Below are positions 27,318-36,317 of a stretch of DNA of 64,000 nucleotides, in pieces. Source of the stretch: Pseudoflavonifractor sp. AF19-9AC (lineage in GTDB: Bacteria; Bacillota; Clostridia; Oscillospirales; Oscillospiraceae); contig NZ_QUGI01000001.1 in NCBI RefSeq assembly GCF_003478995.1, forward strand, positions 88,785 to 152,784, written 5' to 3'. Under the pieces are notes generated by a model, which saw nothing but the letters and a program-made list of their open reading frames with translations, was not told the origin of the DNA and made no database searches. The translations under genes were made by a program, and so were the position numbers. The stretch's first letter is position 1. Every line of letters starts with the position of its first letter.

Positions 27318-27869
27318 TCAACTATTTTTTTCGCCGGTTACCCAAGTCACCCCATTGCCGGTGTGCTCCCGGCGTCCGGGGAACAGGGGGCCCTCCGGCA
27401 GACCCAGGGCCAGAGAGCAGCAGGGGAACTCGCCGGACTGGGCACCCAGCTCAGTGAGCAGCGCCTGCATCTCCTCGTCCTTCCGCAGGTGATAGGGCTG
27501 GTTGATCCAGCAGGAGCCCACCCCCACCGCACTGGCAGCCAGCATCATGTTTTCCATGGCGCAGGCGGCGTCCTGCAGAGCGCAGCCATTGCTCTCCTGA
27601 TTGGTCACCAGCACCAGGGCAGGGGCGCCGTAGCGGCAGTCCTTCTCCTCAAAGCCCTTCAGGCGGCGGCTGACCGTATCGGAGATGCGCTGCAGCATCT
27701 GGGGATCGGTGATGACATAGAAGCGGCACAGTTGACCGTTCATGGCGCTGGGGGCGTAGCGCCCCGCCTCCACAATGGCGGCCAGAGTGGGCCGGTCCAG
27801 AGGTTCGGGACGGAATTTCCGACAGCTGCGCCGGTCCAACAGCAAATTCAGCAAATCCATATTCTTCAT
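27318..27869 (-). CDS. Nitroreductase family protein
   Basis: The 183-residue protein is a short FMN-dependent nitroreductase-like enzyme. The N-terminal FMN-phosphate motif is RRSCRKFRPEPLD, then APSAMNGQLCRFYVIT. The helix DAACAMENMMLAASAVGVGSCWIN is the dimer core, and LGLPEG follows. Family members reduce nitro groups, quinones or enones using NAD(P)H. I keep the first ATG, with AAGGAG about 11 bases upstream; the fourth codon is also Met. It diverges from the ArsR-type operon. Confidence 0.9.
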   Translation of the reverse strand: MKNMDLLNLLLDRRSCRKFRPEPLDRPTLAAIVEAGRYAPSAMNGQLCRFYVITDPQMLQRISDTVSRRLKGFEEKDCRYGAPALVLVTNQESNGCALQDAACAMENMMLAASAVGVGSCWINQPYHLRKDEEMQALLTELGAQSGEFPCCSLALGLPEGPLFPGRREHTGNGVTWVTGEKNS

Positions 27870-27995
27870 CCAAAATCAGACTCCTTCCTGAATATGGTAC
27901 CCGTTGCAGACAATGAAACTAAACTGTGTCCCAAAGGATAACTTGCATTATACCAGCCCAAAAGGAAAAATACCAGACTTCGACGCATTTTCCTC

Positions 27996-28024
27996 TTGAC
28001 AGAATGGAATGTCAGGAGTATATT
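27996..28024 (+). promoter_or_regulatory. Promoter of the metal-efflux operon
   Basis: TTGACA and TATATT are separated by exactly 17 bp, a near-consensus sigma-A promoter. Confidence 0.85.
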
Positions 28025-28035
28025 CGAATCAACAA

Positions 28036-28051
28036 ATGAATACATGTTCAT
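28036..28051 (+). promoter_or_regulatory. Likely ArsR/SmtB-type operator
   Basis: The imperfect palindrome ATGAATACATGTTCAT has the TGAA-N6-TTCA core typical of SmtB/CzrA sites. It lies just downstream of the -10 box and before the regulator's ribosome binding site, where bound repressor would block transcription. Confidence 0.7.
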
Positions 28052-28072
28052 ATATTGAGAAAGGAGAAACCT

Positions 28073-28435
28073 ATGGAACCACGGGATTTGCCCTGCTGTG
28101 AGGAGAGTCAGGTTCATCTGGATGCGGTGGAGCAGGTGCGGAGTCTCCTGCCGGCGGACGAGACGCTGTACGATCTGGCGGAGCTGTTCAAAATTTTCGG
28201 CGACAGCACGCGGGTGAAAATTTTGTATGCCCTGCTGGAGGGGGAGCTGTGCGTGTGTGACATCGCTAAGCTCATGGAGGTGACCCAGAGCGCGGTCTCC
28301 CACCAGCTGCGGGTGCTGAAGGGGAGCAAGCTGGTGAAGTTCCGCCGGGAGGGGAAGACCGTCTACTATTCCCTGGCCGACGAGCACGTCATCCGGATTT
28401 TGTCCCAGGGCATGGAGCACATTACGGAGCAATAA
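28073..28435 (+). CDS. ArsR/SmtB-family metal-sensing repressor
   Basis: The 120-residue winged-helix repressor has a CadC-like metal site: ELCVCD with Cys60 and Cys62, plus an N-terminal Cys8-Cys9 pair. The recognition helix reads VTQSAVSHQLRVLKGSKLV (about 70-88), and the wing is FRREGKTVYYSL. Binding of Cd, Zn or Pb should release it from the operator upstream. AAGGAG precedes the ATG at 28073; a TTG six codons earlier is unlikely. It is the first gene of an operon with an HMA-domain protein and a P-type ATPase. Confidence 0.93.
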   Translation: MEPRDLPCCEESQVHLDAVEQVRSLLPADETLYDLAELFKIFGDSTRVKILYALLEGELCVCDIAKLMEVTQSAVSHQLRVLKGSKLVKFRREGKTVYYSLADEHVIRILSQGMEHITEQ

Positions 28436-28466
28436 GCGGATTCAGATTGGAAAGGGGTAAAACGTT

Positions 28467-28688
28467 ATGAAGAAGACCTATAAAATGCGAGATCTGGACT
28501 GTGCCAACTGCGCGGCCAAGATGGAGGACGCCATCCGGAAGCTGGACGGCGTGCAGGACGTGAGCATCAGCTTCATGACCCAGAAGCTGACCATCGAGGC
28601 GGAGGAGAACCGGCTGGAGGAGATCATGCGCCAGGCGGTGAAGGTCTGCAAAAAGGTGGAGCCGGACTGCGAGATTGTGCTGAAATAA
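28467..28688 (+). CDS. Small HMA-domain metal-binding protein
   Basis: The 73-residue protein is a single ferredoxin-like heavy-metal-associated domain. The metal-binding loop is DLDCANCAAK with Cys12 and Cys15. Such small proteins carry soft metals and hand them to a P-type ATPase, or represent the ATPase's N-terminal domain encoded separately. That fits here: the ATPase encoded 48 bp downstream lacks its own HMA domain. The acidic residue before the first cysteine resembles zinc/cadmium-type HMA domains (DCANC) rather than copper chaperones. Confidence 0.92.
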   Translation: MKKTYKMRDLDCANCAAKMEDAIRKLDGVQDVSISFMTQKLTIEAEENRLEEIMRQAVKVCKKVEPDCEIVLK

Positions 28689-28736
28689 GGCGCTGTTCCC
28701 TCGGGGACGCGCGCCGGAACGGAGGAGAGGCGTGTT

Positions 28737-30656
28737 ATGACCAAAAAGCAGAAAAAGATGCTGGGCCGGATTCTGGTGAGCTTTGCCCTGCTGCTGGGGT
28801 TGTCCCTGTGGGGCGGGCGCATCTGGCTGCCCGTGGGGATCCCCTTTGTATCGGTGAGCCATGTGAGCGAGACGGGCCAGCCCGCCTTCTCCCTGGCGGG
28901 GTGGGTGCCCTACCTCATTCCGTATTTTATCATCGGCTGGGATGTGCTGTGGCGGGCCATCCGCAACATCAAAAACGGCCAGGTCTTTGACGAAAACTTC
29001 CTCATGGCGGTGGCCACTGTGGGCGCCTTCGGCTGCGGCGAGTACCGGGAGGGCGTGGCGGTCATGCTCTTCTACCAGGTAGGGGAGCTCTTCCAGAGTG
29101 TGGCGGTGGACCGCAGCCGCCGCTCCATCTCCGACCTCATGGACATCCGTCCCGACTATGCCAATGTAGAGCAGGAGGGCCAGCTGGTGCAGGTGGACCC
29201 GGAGGAGGTCTCCGTGGGGGACACCATTCTGGTAAAACCCGGAGAGCGCATCCCCCTGGACGGCGTGGTGACGGAGGGCAGCTCCACCCTGGATACCGCC
29301 GCCCTCACCGGCGAGTCCATGCCCCGTGAGGTGGGGGAGGGCCGGGACGTGGTCAGCGGCTGCATCAACCTCTCCGGGGTGCTGCGCATCCGGGTCACCA
29401 AGCCCTTTGAGGACTCCACCGTGTCCAAGATTCTGGAGCTGGTGGAGAACTCCGCCTCCAAAAAGGCCAAGGCGGAGCACTTCATCACCAAGTTTGCCCG
29501 CTACTATACCCCGGCGGTGGTCTTTGCCGCCCTGGCTCTAGCCTTCCTGCCCCCGCTGCTGGGGCTGGGAACCTTCGGCATGTGGATTCAGCGGGCCCTT
29601 ATCTTCCTGGTGGTCTCCTGCCCCTGCGCTCTGGTCATTTCCATCCCCCTCAGCTTCTTCGGGGGCATCGGTGGAGCCTCCCGCCAGGGTATTCTGGTGA
29701 AGGGCGGCAACTACCTGGAGGCCCTGGCCCAGGCCGGCATCGTGGTCTTTGACAAGACGGGTACTCTGACCCAGGGGCGCTTTGCTGTGACCGAGGCGGA
29801 GGCGGCCGCGGGCAGCCGGGAGGAGCTTCTGGAACTGGCCGCGTTGGCGGAGCATTTCAGCACCCACCCCATCTCCCGGTCCATCCAGGAGGCCTGCCCG
29901 GAGGCGGACTTCAGCCGGGTCACCCAGGCGGAGGAGCTCCCCGGCCGGGGCGTCCGGGCCGTGGTGGACGGCCGGACCGTGCTGGCAGGCAACGGGAAGC
30001 TGATGAAGGAGTTTGGCGTGGCGGTGCCGGAAGGCGGGGAACCGGCGGGCACGGTGGTCTATGTGGCGGCGGATGGACAGTACCTGGGCCGCCTGGTGGT
30101 GGCCGACCAGATCAAGGAGAGCGCTCCTCAGGCTCTTCGGATGCTGAAGGCGGAGGGCGTGGGCCGCACGGTGATGCTCACCGGCGACGCTCCCGCCGTG
30201 GGCCAGGCGGTGGGGAAAGCCCTTGGGCTGGACGAGGTCCACGCCGGCCTGCTCCCCGGAGACAAGGTGGAGCGGGTGGAGCAGCTGCTGGTCCAAAAGC
30301 GGCCCGGAGAGCAGCTGGTCTTTGTGGGGGACGGCATCAACGACGCGCCGGTCCTCTCCCGGGCGGACGTGGGGGTGGCCATGGGAGCCATGGGCTCCGA
30401 CGCCGCCATCGAGGCGGCGGACGTGGTGCTCATGGACGACGACCTCACCAAACTCCCGGTGGCTGTGTCCATCGCCCGGAAGACCCTGCGCATTGTGCGG
30501 CAGAACATCGTCTTCGCCCTGGGGGTGAAGTTCCTGGTGCTGATCCTGTCCGCCTTCGGCATGGCCAACATGTGGATGGCTGTCTTTGCCGATGTGGGTG
30601 TGTCGGTGCTGGCCATTCTGAATGCAAGCCGTATGCTGCGGAAAACCAAGTCCTGA
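28737..30656 (+). CDS. Heavy-metal P1B-type ATPase (Cd/Zn/Pb class)
   Basis: The 639-residue pump exports soft divalent metals. It has the SCPCALVIS membrane metal site (about 294-302), phosphorylation motif DKTGTLT (Asp339), actuator motif TGES (about 193) and hinge GDGINDAP (about 532). The SIPLSFFGGIGGASRQGILVKGG following CPC resembles CadA/ZntA rather than CopA. There is no N-terminal HMA domain; the small HMA protein encoded just upstream probably supplies it. Eight membrane helices are predicted. It is the last gene of the ArsR-controlled operon and ends at a large hairpin. Confidence 0.94.
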   Translation: MTKKQKKMLGRILVSFALLLGLSLWGGRIWLPVGIPFVSVSHVSETGQPAFSLAGWVPYLIPYFIIGWDVLWRAIRNIKNGQVFDENFLMAVATVGAFGCGEYREGVAVMLFYQVGELFQSVAVDRSRRSISDLMDIRPDYANVEQEGQLVQVDPEEVSVGDTILVKPGERIPLDGVVTEGSSTLDTAALTGESMPREVGEGRDVVSGCINLSGVLRIRVTKPFEDSTVSKILELVENSASKKAKAEHFITKFARYYTPAVVFAALALAFLPPLLGLGTFGMWIQRALIFLVVSCPCALVISIPLSFFGGIGGASRQGILVKGGNYLEALAQAGIVVFDKTGTLTQGRFAVTEAEAAAGSREELLELAALAEHFSTHPISRSIQEACPEADFSRVTQAEELPGRGVRAVVDGRTVLAGNGKLMKEFGVAVPEGGEPAGTVVYVAADGQYLGRLVVADQIKESAPQALRMLKAEGVGRTVMLTGDAPAVGQAVGKALGLDEVHAGLLPGDKVERVEQLLVQKRPGEQLVFVGDGINDAPVLSRADVGVAMGAMGSDAAIEAADVVLMDDDLTKLPVAVSIARKTLRIVRQNIVFALGVKFLVLILSAFGMANMWMAVFADVGVSVLAILNASRMLRKTKS

Positions 30657-30680
30657 GCAGAGCGTTTGCAGCAGAACAAA

Positions 30681-30725
30681 GAAGTCCGTTTTTCGAACCC
30701 TTCGAAAAACGGACTTCTTCATTTG
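30681..30725 (+). terminator. Terminator of the metal-efflux operon
   Basis: Perfect 17-bp arms GAAGTCCGTTTTTCGAA / TTCGAAAAACGGACTTC have a 3-nt loop and are followed by TTCATTTGT. Confidence 0.85.
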
Positions 30726-30789
30726 TACGGCGTTTGCGTTCCAAATAGGCGGGGGGAGCCGGAGGAGCCGCCGCCCGCCTCCCAGGAAA

Positions 30790-30831
30790 GAAAAATCCCC
30801 GCATCCCCTGTTCTGCAGGGAATGCGGGGAA
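30790..30831 (-). terminator. Terminator of the SLH-protein gene
   Basis: TCCCCGCATCCC / GGGAATGCGGGGA arms with an 11-nt loop are followed on the minus strand by TTTTTCTTTCC, 33 bp after the SLH stop. Confidence 0.8.
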
Positions 30832-30863
30832 TGAAACGGGGACTTTTTGAACGCCTGGGAAGG

Positions 30864-33800
30864 TTACCAGGTCACATATTTTTCACAAAACCGCATGAGC
30901 ATCACCGCGGCCTGAGCCCGGGTAGCCTGGCCCTGGGGGGAGAGGGTGGAGCCGTCGCCGGTGCCGCTGATGATGCCTGCGCCCACGGCCCACTGGAGGG
31001 CGGGAATGGCGTACTCAGAGACCTCCGAAACATCCGTATAGGAGAGAATGTTGGTGCTCTCGCCCACGGACACGTCATAGCCCTGGTTCTGGGCCAGCCG
31101 CCACAGCATGAGGGCAAACTGTTCCCGGGTAATGGGGTCGTTGGTGCCGAAGGAGCCGTCGCCGTAGCCGGAGACCACGCCCTCACTGACAGCCCAGCGG
31201 ACCGCCTCGGAGTACCACTGGCCCTGAGGCACGTCGGAGAAGTTCATGGCGTAGTTCACCACCGGGCTGTCTGCGATGCGCCAGAGGATGGTGGCGATCA
31301 TGGAGCGGCTGGTGGTGACGTCGGGGCCGAAGGTGGCGGCACCGGTGCCCGCCATGAGGCCGTGCTCATAGACATAGCGCACCGCCTCGGAATACCATGT
31401 GTCCTCCCTCACATCGGTAAAGGGCAGGGGTTCGGGTTTGACCTCCCGGAAGGAGATTTCGATCTCCACCTGTCCGGCGGGCATCTGGAAGGCGTACACG
31501 CCGCCGCCCTTGTGGGTCACTTCCAATTTCTTGCCGCTGCGGTCAGTGACCGTCAGGGTGTCCAGCTCCCAGCCCTCGTCGGGGGTGACGGTGAAGTGGA
31601 AGGTCTCGCCCTTTTCGGCGTAGCGCTTGTTGGCGGTGACCGTGCCTCCCTCCACCCTGCCGGGCAGGGTGACGGAGTAGGTGGGGTCGCTGGAGCCACC
31701 GTTTCCGCCGCCAGTAGAACCGCCGCCGGTGCTGATGGTGTAGGCAGCGGTGGTCACGTCACTATGGACATCGCCCTTCACTGCGACGGCCTTGAGGGTG
31801 GTGGTTTTGTCAATGGTGATGGGGCCATTATACCGGATGCTATTGCTGGTAGGGGTGCTGCCATCGGTGGTGTAGTAGACCGCGGCTCCGTCAGTCTGAG
31901 AAGCAATGGTCACGCTCTGGGGGGAGGTATAGGCGCCGCCCACAGGGGAGAAGGAGGGGGCGGCGGGCTTTTCCCCGAAGTTCACCGAGATGGTGACATC
32001 ACGGTCGGGCATGGTGAAGGAACGCGAAGAGGAACCCCCAAAAAAGTAGTGAGTCGTGTCCAAGGTGCCACCATCGCCGTAACTCTGCACCGCCAAGCGT
32101 CCCGCACCATAGCCGTCGATCGGCGCGGCGGTCACGGTGACCTGCTCATTCGCTTTGGCCACCAGCTTGTCCACGGTGATGGTGCCGCCGGGGGTTTGAT
32201 CAATCTTCACCTTATAGTAAACGTCACCATCTTCCCCGGCGCGGAGCACCATCAGGGCGTTGGACTCCTTGGCGTCCCAGATGCCTTCGGGAGTGATGTT
32301 GTTGATATTCTCATCACCCGCGGCAGGATAGAGGGCGGTGCCCTCCGCAAAGGTGACCGTACCGCTGCCGCTGTTGGTCAGCTTGCCGCCCATCTCGTAG
32401 ATGTGGTGGCCATTGCCAACAATGGTCAGGGTCGTATCCGCCGGAACCTGTAAGTCCAGATCGGAGGTCAGCCGCCAGTCCTCCCGCAGGGTCAGGGTAA
32501 CATTCTGACCGGTTCTCGCCATCGGCAAAGCTACGACAGGCGATGCGGCAGCGGAGCCGGAAACGGGGAACACATAGGTGACATTGTCCTTGTAATCCTT
32601 CATCTTGCTGGAGTCCAGACCGATCCGCGTGCGGTAGGCCAATACACCCACCTGGGCGCGGGTCACAGGTTCCGTGAGAGATAGCTTATTTTCGCTGGTG
32701 CCGCTGAGCAGGCCCATGCTGACGGCATAGGCCAGAATGAGCTTGAAATTATCAGTCGGTATCTGACTCTGACCTTTGTCGGTAAAGCGATCCAGAATAG
32801 CGGTATTAACGCGTTCCATCTCATCAAAAGGAAATCCTTTAATCATCATAAGGATGCCCGCAAGGGCTTCCTCCCGGGTGGTCTTAGTGGCTGCACCCCA
32901 CTTAATATCACTGTTAAAATCCCAGTCTTCATCAGTTGGCTTTGTGCCACTCATGTATTCCTTATCAAGCACATGGATAACTGCCCTATATATGCGATCA
33001 GGGTTTGTATCTGTACTCTCGATCGTTCCATCCATAATGGACAGCAGCAAAGCAAACTGGAACCGGGGCAGAGTATCATTCGGCCCGAATTGGCCGTCGC
33101 CGTGGCCGATGACGATATTCTGGTTGGCAAGATACATGATGCCGTCATAATGCCAATCGTCAGGCTGAACATCGGAGAAAATAGTAGCCGAACCGCCGGC
33201 CTTCATATACTCGTTTACCATCATCTTTGCGGCTTCAAGGAGGGTAGTGTTTTCCGCCATATTGTATGTAGGCTTAAATTCAGGTTCTACATTCTCTGGC
33301 AGCAGGCTATGCAATCTTGCGGCCCAGGCGTTCCAGAGATCTTCACCTTTTTTTGGCTGGTCGACCCATGCGCCTTCACCGTCATTTGCACTTGCATCCC
33401 ATACCGAGGTAGCCAATTCTGTACTAGACATCTGACCGCTCAGTTGCCCCTCTGCGGTTTCAAAGGGCACACACTTGCGCACGGCAAGATACATCCAGGC
33501 GAAATACTCCTCCGTGCCGGGCTTGAGTTCTGCCACGCTGGACCCCAGGCCGCCGCCCACGAAATTGAGCACTCGGTAGGTCAGCACGGCGAACTCGGCT
33601 TTGCTCACCGGGTCGTTTTCTGCCAGATCGCCATTCGCTTTGCTGCTGATGATGTTCTGGTCATACAGGTACTGGATAGCGCTTGTGCCGCTCGGCACCG
33701 GCAGTTCGAACACATCCACCAGCACTTCACAGGCCGTGCCGCGGGAAAGCGGCGTGGTACTGCCCAAAGTTACCTTGGCCGTTGTCCAGCCTGCGCTTGA

Positions 33801-34004
33801 TGCAATGATTGCGGCATCCCCTTCGGTCATCTCACCCGTGCTGTTGGAAAACGGGCCGCTTTCGCTGCCGGTATAGATTGTGTTCAGCGTTTTCACCGCA
33901 TCTGCGGCCCAGTCGGCAGTTCCATCCGCCGCCAGCGCCGTGACGGGCAGCAGGCTCAGGCAGAGCGCCAGGCAGGTCAATAGACTGAGCATCCGTTTTT
34001 TCAT
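30864..34004 (-). CDS. Large SLH-domain surface protein
   Basis: The 1046-residue secreted protein has a signal peptide (residues 1-25, ending ALAADGTA). Degenerate SLH-like repeats occupy the N-terminal half, for example FSDVQPDDWHYDGIMYLANQ near residue 274. In the middle are an InlB-type beta-grasp repeat (GTITVDKLVAKANEQVTVTA) and a chitobiase-type CHB_HEX segment (VYYTTDGSTPTSNSIRYNG), then a second InlB-like repeat near 790. Three canonical SLH repeats end the protein, starting FTDVREDTWYSEAVRY, FSDVPQGQWYSEAVRW and YTDVSEVSEYAIPALQ. SLH repeats bind secondary cell-wall polymers. The stretch 32.6-33.5 kb is lower in GC than the rest, suggesting a mosaic gene. Confidence 0.88.
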   Translation of the reverse strand: MKKRMLSLLTCLALCLSLLPVTALAADGTADWAADAVKTLNTIYTGSESGPFSNSTGEMTEGDAAIIASSAGWTTAKVTLGSTTPLSRGTACEVLVDVFELPVPSGTSAIQYLYDQNIISSKANGDLAENDPVSKAEFAVLTYRVLNFVGGGLGSSVAELKPGTEEYFAWMYLAVRKCVPFETAEGQLSGQMSSTELATSVWDASANDGEGAWVDQPKKGEDLWNAWAARLHSLLPENVEPEFKPTYNMAENTTLLEAAKMMVNEYMKAGGSATIFSDVQPDDWHYDGIMYLANQNIVIGHGDGQFGPNDTLPRFQFALLLSIMDGTIESTDTNPDRIYRAVIHVLDKEYMSGTKPTDEDWDFNSDIKWGAATKTTREEALAGILMMIKGFPFDEMERVNTAILDRFTDKGQSQIPTDNFKLILAYAVSMGLLSGTSENKLSLTEPVTRAQVGVLAYRTRIGLDSSKMKDYKDNVTYVFPVSGSAAASPVVALPMARTGQNVTLTLREDWRLTSDLDLQVPADTTLTIVGNGHHIYEMGGKLTNSGSGTVTFAEGTALYPAAGDENINNITPEGIWDAKESNALMVLRAGEDGDVYYKVKIDQTPGGTITVDKLVAKANEQVTVTAAPIDGYGAGRLAVQSYGDGGTLDTTHYFFGGSSSRSFTMPDRDVTISVNFGEKPAAPSFSPVGGAYTSPQSVTIASQTDGAAVYYTTDGSTPTSNSIRYNGPITIDKTTTLKAVAVKGDVHSDVTTAAYTISTGGGSTGGGNGGSSDPTYSVTLPGRVEGGTVTANKRYAEKGETFHFTVTPDEGWELDTLTVTDRSGKKLEVTHKGGGVYAFQMPAGQVEIEISFREVKPEPLPFTDVREDTWYSEAVRYVYEHGLMAGTGAATFGPDVTTSRSMIATILWRIADSPVVNYAMNFSDVPQGQWYSEAVRWAVSEGVVSGYGDGSFGTNDPITREQFALMLWRLAQNQGYDVSVGESTNILSYTDVSEVSEYAIPALQWAVGAGIISGTGDGSTLSPQGQATRAQAAVMLMRFCEKYVTW

Positions 34005-34021
34005 ACAGTACCTCCTCTTCG

Positions 34022-34109
34022 CGGCGGCGGGCCGCCTTTTTGTGTTTCCCGGGGCGGAGCGGTCCCGGTATGGGGTTCCCCATACCGGGAAAGGGCCATG
34101 GCCCTTTCC
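34022..34109. repeat. Cluster of three dyads upstream of the SLH gene
   Basis: In the 360 bp between the SLH gene and the next transcript are GGCGGC-GG-GCCGCC followed by T5, the pair CCCGGTATGGGG / CCCATACCGGG at 34,063-34,091, and a perfect 22-bp palindrome with half-site GGAAAGGGCCA at 34,088-34,109. They could shape the 5' leader of the SLH mRNA or end transcription from outside. The rest of 34,110-34,310 is AT-rich and shows no gene. Confidence 0.6.
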
Positions 34110-34316
34110 GATTCCCTGTTCTGTTCCGACGCACCAAATGGTGCATCCTTCTTCTTACTATTACTGTATCACAAAAAGTTCGTTCCGCTATTCTCCTTTT
34201 TGACCCCTAAAATGGCCCATTTTTTAGGCTGCGCACAGCACAAAAACGGGCATTTTGGTAAAAAACAGGCTGGATATGCCAAAAATACGGTATATATCGC
34301 CCGTTTTCTTTGTTAT

Positions 34317-34344
34317 CTTTCTGTTCGCAAGAGCGAACAGAAAG
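34317..34344. promoter_or_regulatory. Perfect dyad upstream of the OmpR-type operon
   Basis: Perfect 12-bp arms CTTTCTGTTCGC / GCGAACAGAAAG around AAGA lie 63 bp before the -35 box. Position suits an operator or an upstream terminator; there is no T-run on either side. Confidence 0.5.
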
Positions 34345-34406
34345 GCGATGACATGGAGACTGGCGCATGGAGCAGATATGTTTTCTTTTATTCCAGTTGG
34401 GTGACG

Positions 34407-34435
34407 TTGTGAACGAGAAACTTTTCTGTTACAAT
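34407..34435 (+). promoter_or_regulatory. Promoter of the OmpR-type two-component and redox operon
   Basis: TTGTGA and TACAAT are separated by 17 bp and lie 58 bp before the regulator ATG. Confidence 0.65.
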
Positions 34436-34492
34436 GTGCCTGATATTTCAAAAGAAATACTGGAACTCATTCAATGTGGAGAAATCTTATCA

Positions 34493-35158
34493 ATGAGAAT
34501 TTTAATTGTTGAGGACGAAACAGAATTACTGCAAGATATTGCCAAGGGGTTAACGTTAAAAGGCTATGCCGTCGACCAGGCGAATGACGGAAAAACGGGC
34601 TGCCAAATGGCACTGGATGAAGAATACGATCTGGTGGTATTGGATTTAAACCTGCCCGGAAAGGACGGCTTTTCCATCTTGAAGGAACTGAGGAGGGAAC
34701 GGCCTCAAACAAACGTGTTGATTTTATCAGCCAATTCCGAATTGGACAGCAAGCTGTCCGGCTTTGAACTGGGAGCCAGCGATTATTTGACCAAGCCATT
34801 CCATTTTGCTGAGTTGGAAGCGCGTATCCGCGTTTTGTTAAACCGAAAATTTGTCCAGCAGTCCAGCTGCCTGACCTATCAGGAAATCACGTTGAATACC
34901 TTGAATCGAACCATGGAAATCAACGGAGTACCCATCAGCCTTACAACAAAAGAATTCGCTATCTTGGAATATTTCCTGTTGAATCAGGGACGCCTGATCA
35001 CCCAGCAGGAGTTGATTGAACACGTCTGGAATGGGGATGCAGATCCGTTCAGCAACTCCGTCCGGGTACATCTGTCCGCGCTGCGAAAAAAACTGAAAAG
35101 CCCCTTGGGGCGCGACCCCATTCAAACGAGAATCGGGGAGGGATACCTTTTATGCTGA
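34493..35158 (+). CDS. OmpR-family response regulator
   Basis: The 221-residue regulator has a receiver domain (1-115) with acidic residues VEDE, phosphoacceptor Asp51 in LVVLDLNLP and Lys in LTKPF, then an OmpR/PhoB winged helix (about 125-221) with ISLTTKEFAILEYFLLNQGR and NSVRVHLSALRKKL. The ATG at 34493 is chosen because the receiver begins there; the promoter sits inside the longer frame. It overlaps the kinase gene by 7 bp. Codon use is lower in GC than the genes to the left. By position it may control the redox cluster downstream. Confidence 0.93.
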   Translation: MRILIVEDETELLQDIAKGLTLKGYAVDQANDGKTGCQMALDEEYDLVVLDLNLPGKDGFSILKELRRERPQTNVLILSANSELDSKLSGFELGASDYLTKPFHFAELEARIRVLLNRKFVQQSSCLTYQEITLNTLNRTMEINGVPISLTTKEFAILEYFLLNQGRLITQQELIEHVWNGDADPFSNSVRVHLSALRKKLKSPLGRDPIQTRIGEGYLLC

Positions 35159-36252
35159 AAAAGATTCCGCTGCGGATCCGGTTTACCCTGGTTGCCAGTC
35201 TGTTTCTGCTGGTTTCCTGCGTCACATTGACGCTGCTGTCCAATGTGTCGGCGGCTCATATGATGAAAGCTGTTACTGTGGTGCCTGCGATGGATGAGAA
35301 TTCAACGCCCATTCTGCCGTTGGAGCCCGCTGAGCCCATAGGCAATGCATACTATCAAGTTTTTCAGCAGAAAACCGTAATCGCTACTGTTTTCATTGTT
35401 TTTGTTGGAAGCGTTGCTACTTATTTTGCGGCGGGATATGTGCTTAAGCCCATTCGGGATTTATCAAACGAAGTGCAGCGGCGGAACATAGAAAACCTGG
35501 GGGAGCCGATTGCCCTTCCGCAAAGTGCGGATGAGATCCGACAGCTGACCATATCCTTCAACCAGATGATGACAGATTTGCAGAAGTCGTTCCTTCTGCA
35601 AAAAGAGTTTTCCGCCAATGCTGCCCATGAGCTGCGGACGCCTTTGACCGTCATGCGGGCAAAGCTGGATGTCTTTGCTCTGTCCGAACGTCAAAATCCC
35701 GAAACGCAGGAAATGGTGACCGCCATGAGCCTGCAGTTGGAACGGTTGTCCAAGCTGATCGAGGATTTGCTTTGGTTCAGCAAAGATTTGCCGCTGGAGA
35801 AAACAAGCCCCGTTCCGTTGTATCCGCTGCTCTGCGATGTAGCGGAGGAACTGTCCGGAGTGGCGGGTGAAAAAGAAATAAAGATCCAGATTGAGCAAAC
35901 GAAATGTTTTGTGTTGGGGCAGGACAATCTGCTGGAGCGGGTCTTTTACAACTTGCTGGAAAATGCCGTGAAATACAGCCCGCCACAAACGGTGATCTCC
36001 ATCACGTTCCGACAGGAGCGGGATTTTCTGAAGGTGTGGGTCGCCGATCAGGGGGAAGGCATCCCGGAAGATTACCGCAACACCGTGTTTGAACCGTTTT
36101 TTCGGGTGGATCAATCCAGAAGCCGGACTGTTGGCGGGAGCGGATTAGGGCTTGCCGTGTGCAAAAAAATTTTGGAGCGCCATCATGCCAAAATCATGGT
36201 TCGCGCCAATCAGCCTTGCGGCAGTATATTTGAGATCATCTTTTCGTCTTAA
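35152..36252 (+). CDS. Sensor histidine kinase (HisKA/HATPase)
   Basis: The 366-residue kinase has two membrane helices (about 10-32 and 76-97) flanking a short 45-residue outer loop, a HAMP-like segment (98-150), and a HisKA domain with His159 in NAAHELRTPLT. The HATPase domain shows the N-box LLENAVKYSP, DQGEGIP and GGSGLGLAVCKK. The small outer domain suggests sensing within or near the membrane. It partners the OmpR-type regulator it overlaps. A 65-bp gap separates it from the lipoprotein gene. Confidence 0.93.
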   Translation: MLKKIPLRIRFTLVASLFLLVSCVTLTLLSNVSAAHMMKAVTVVPAMDENSTPILPLEPAEPIGNAYYQVFQQKTVIATVFIVFVGSVATYFAAGYVLKPIRDLSNEVQRRNIENLGEPIALPQSADEIRQLTISFNQMMTDLQKSFLLQKEFSANAAHELRTPLTVMRAKLDVFALSERQNPETQEMVTAMSLQLERLSKLIEDLLWFSKDLPLEKTSPVPLYPLLCDVAEELSGVAGEKEIKIQIEQTKCFVLGQDNLLERVFYNLLENAVKYSPPQTVISITFRQERDFLKVWVADQGEGIPEDYRNTVFEPFFRVDQSRSRTVGGSGLGLAVCKKILERHHAKIMVRANQPCGSIFEIIFSS

Positions 36253-36317
36253 CAGCGGCTTTATATGGGATATGCTATACTCCTTCTGCAAATCAAACAG
36301 CAGAAGGAGTTCTTTTT

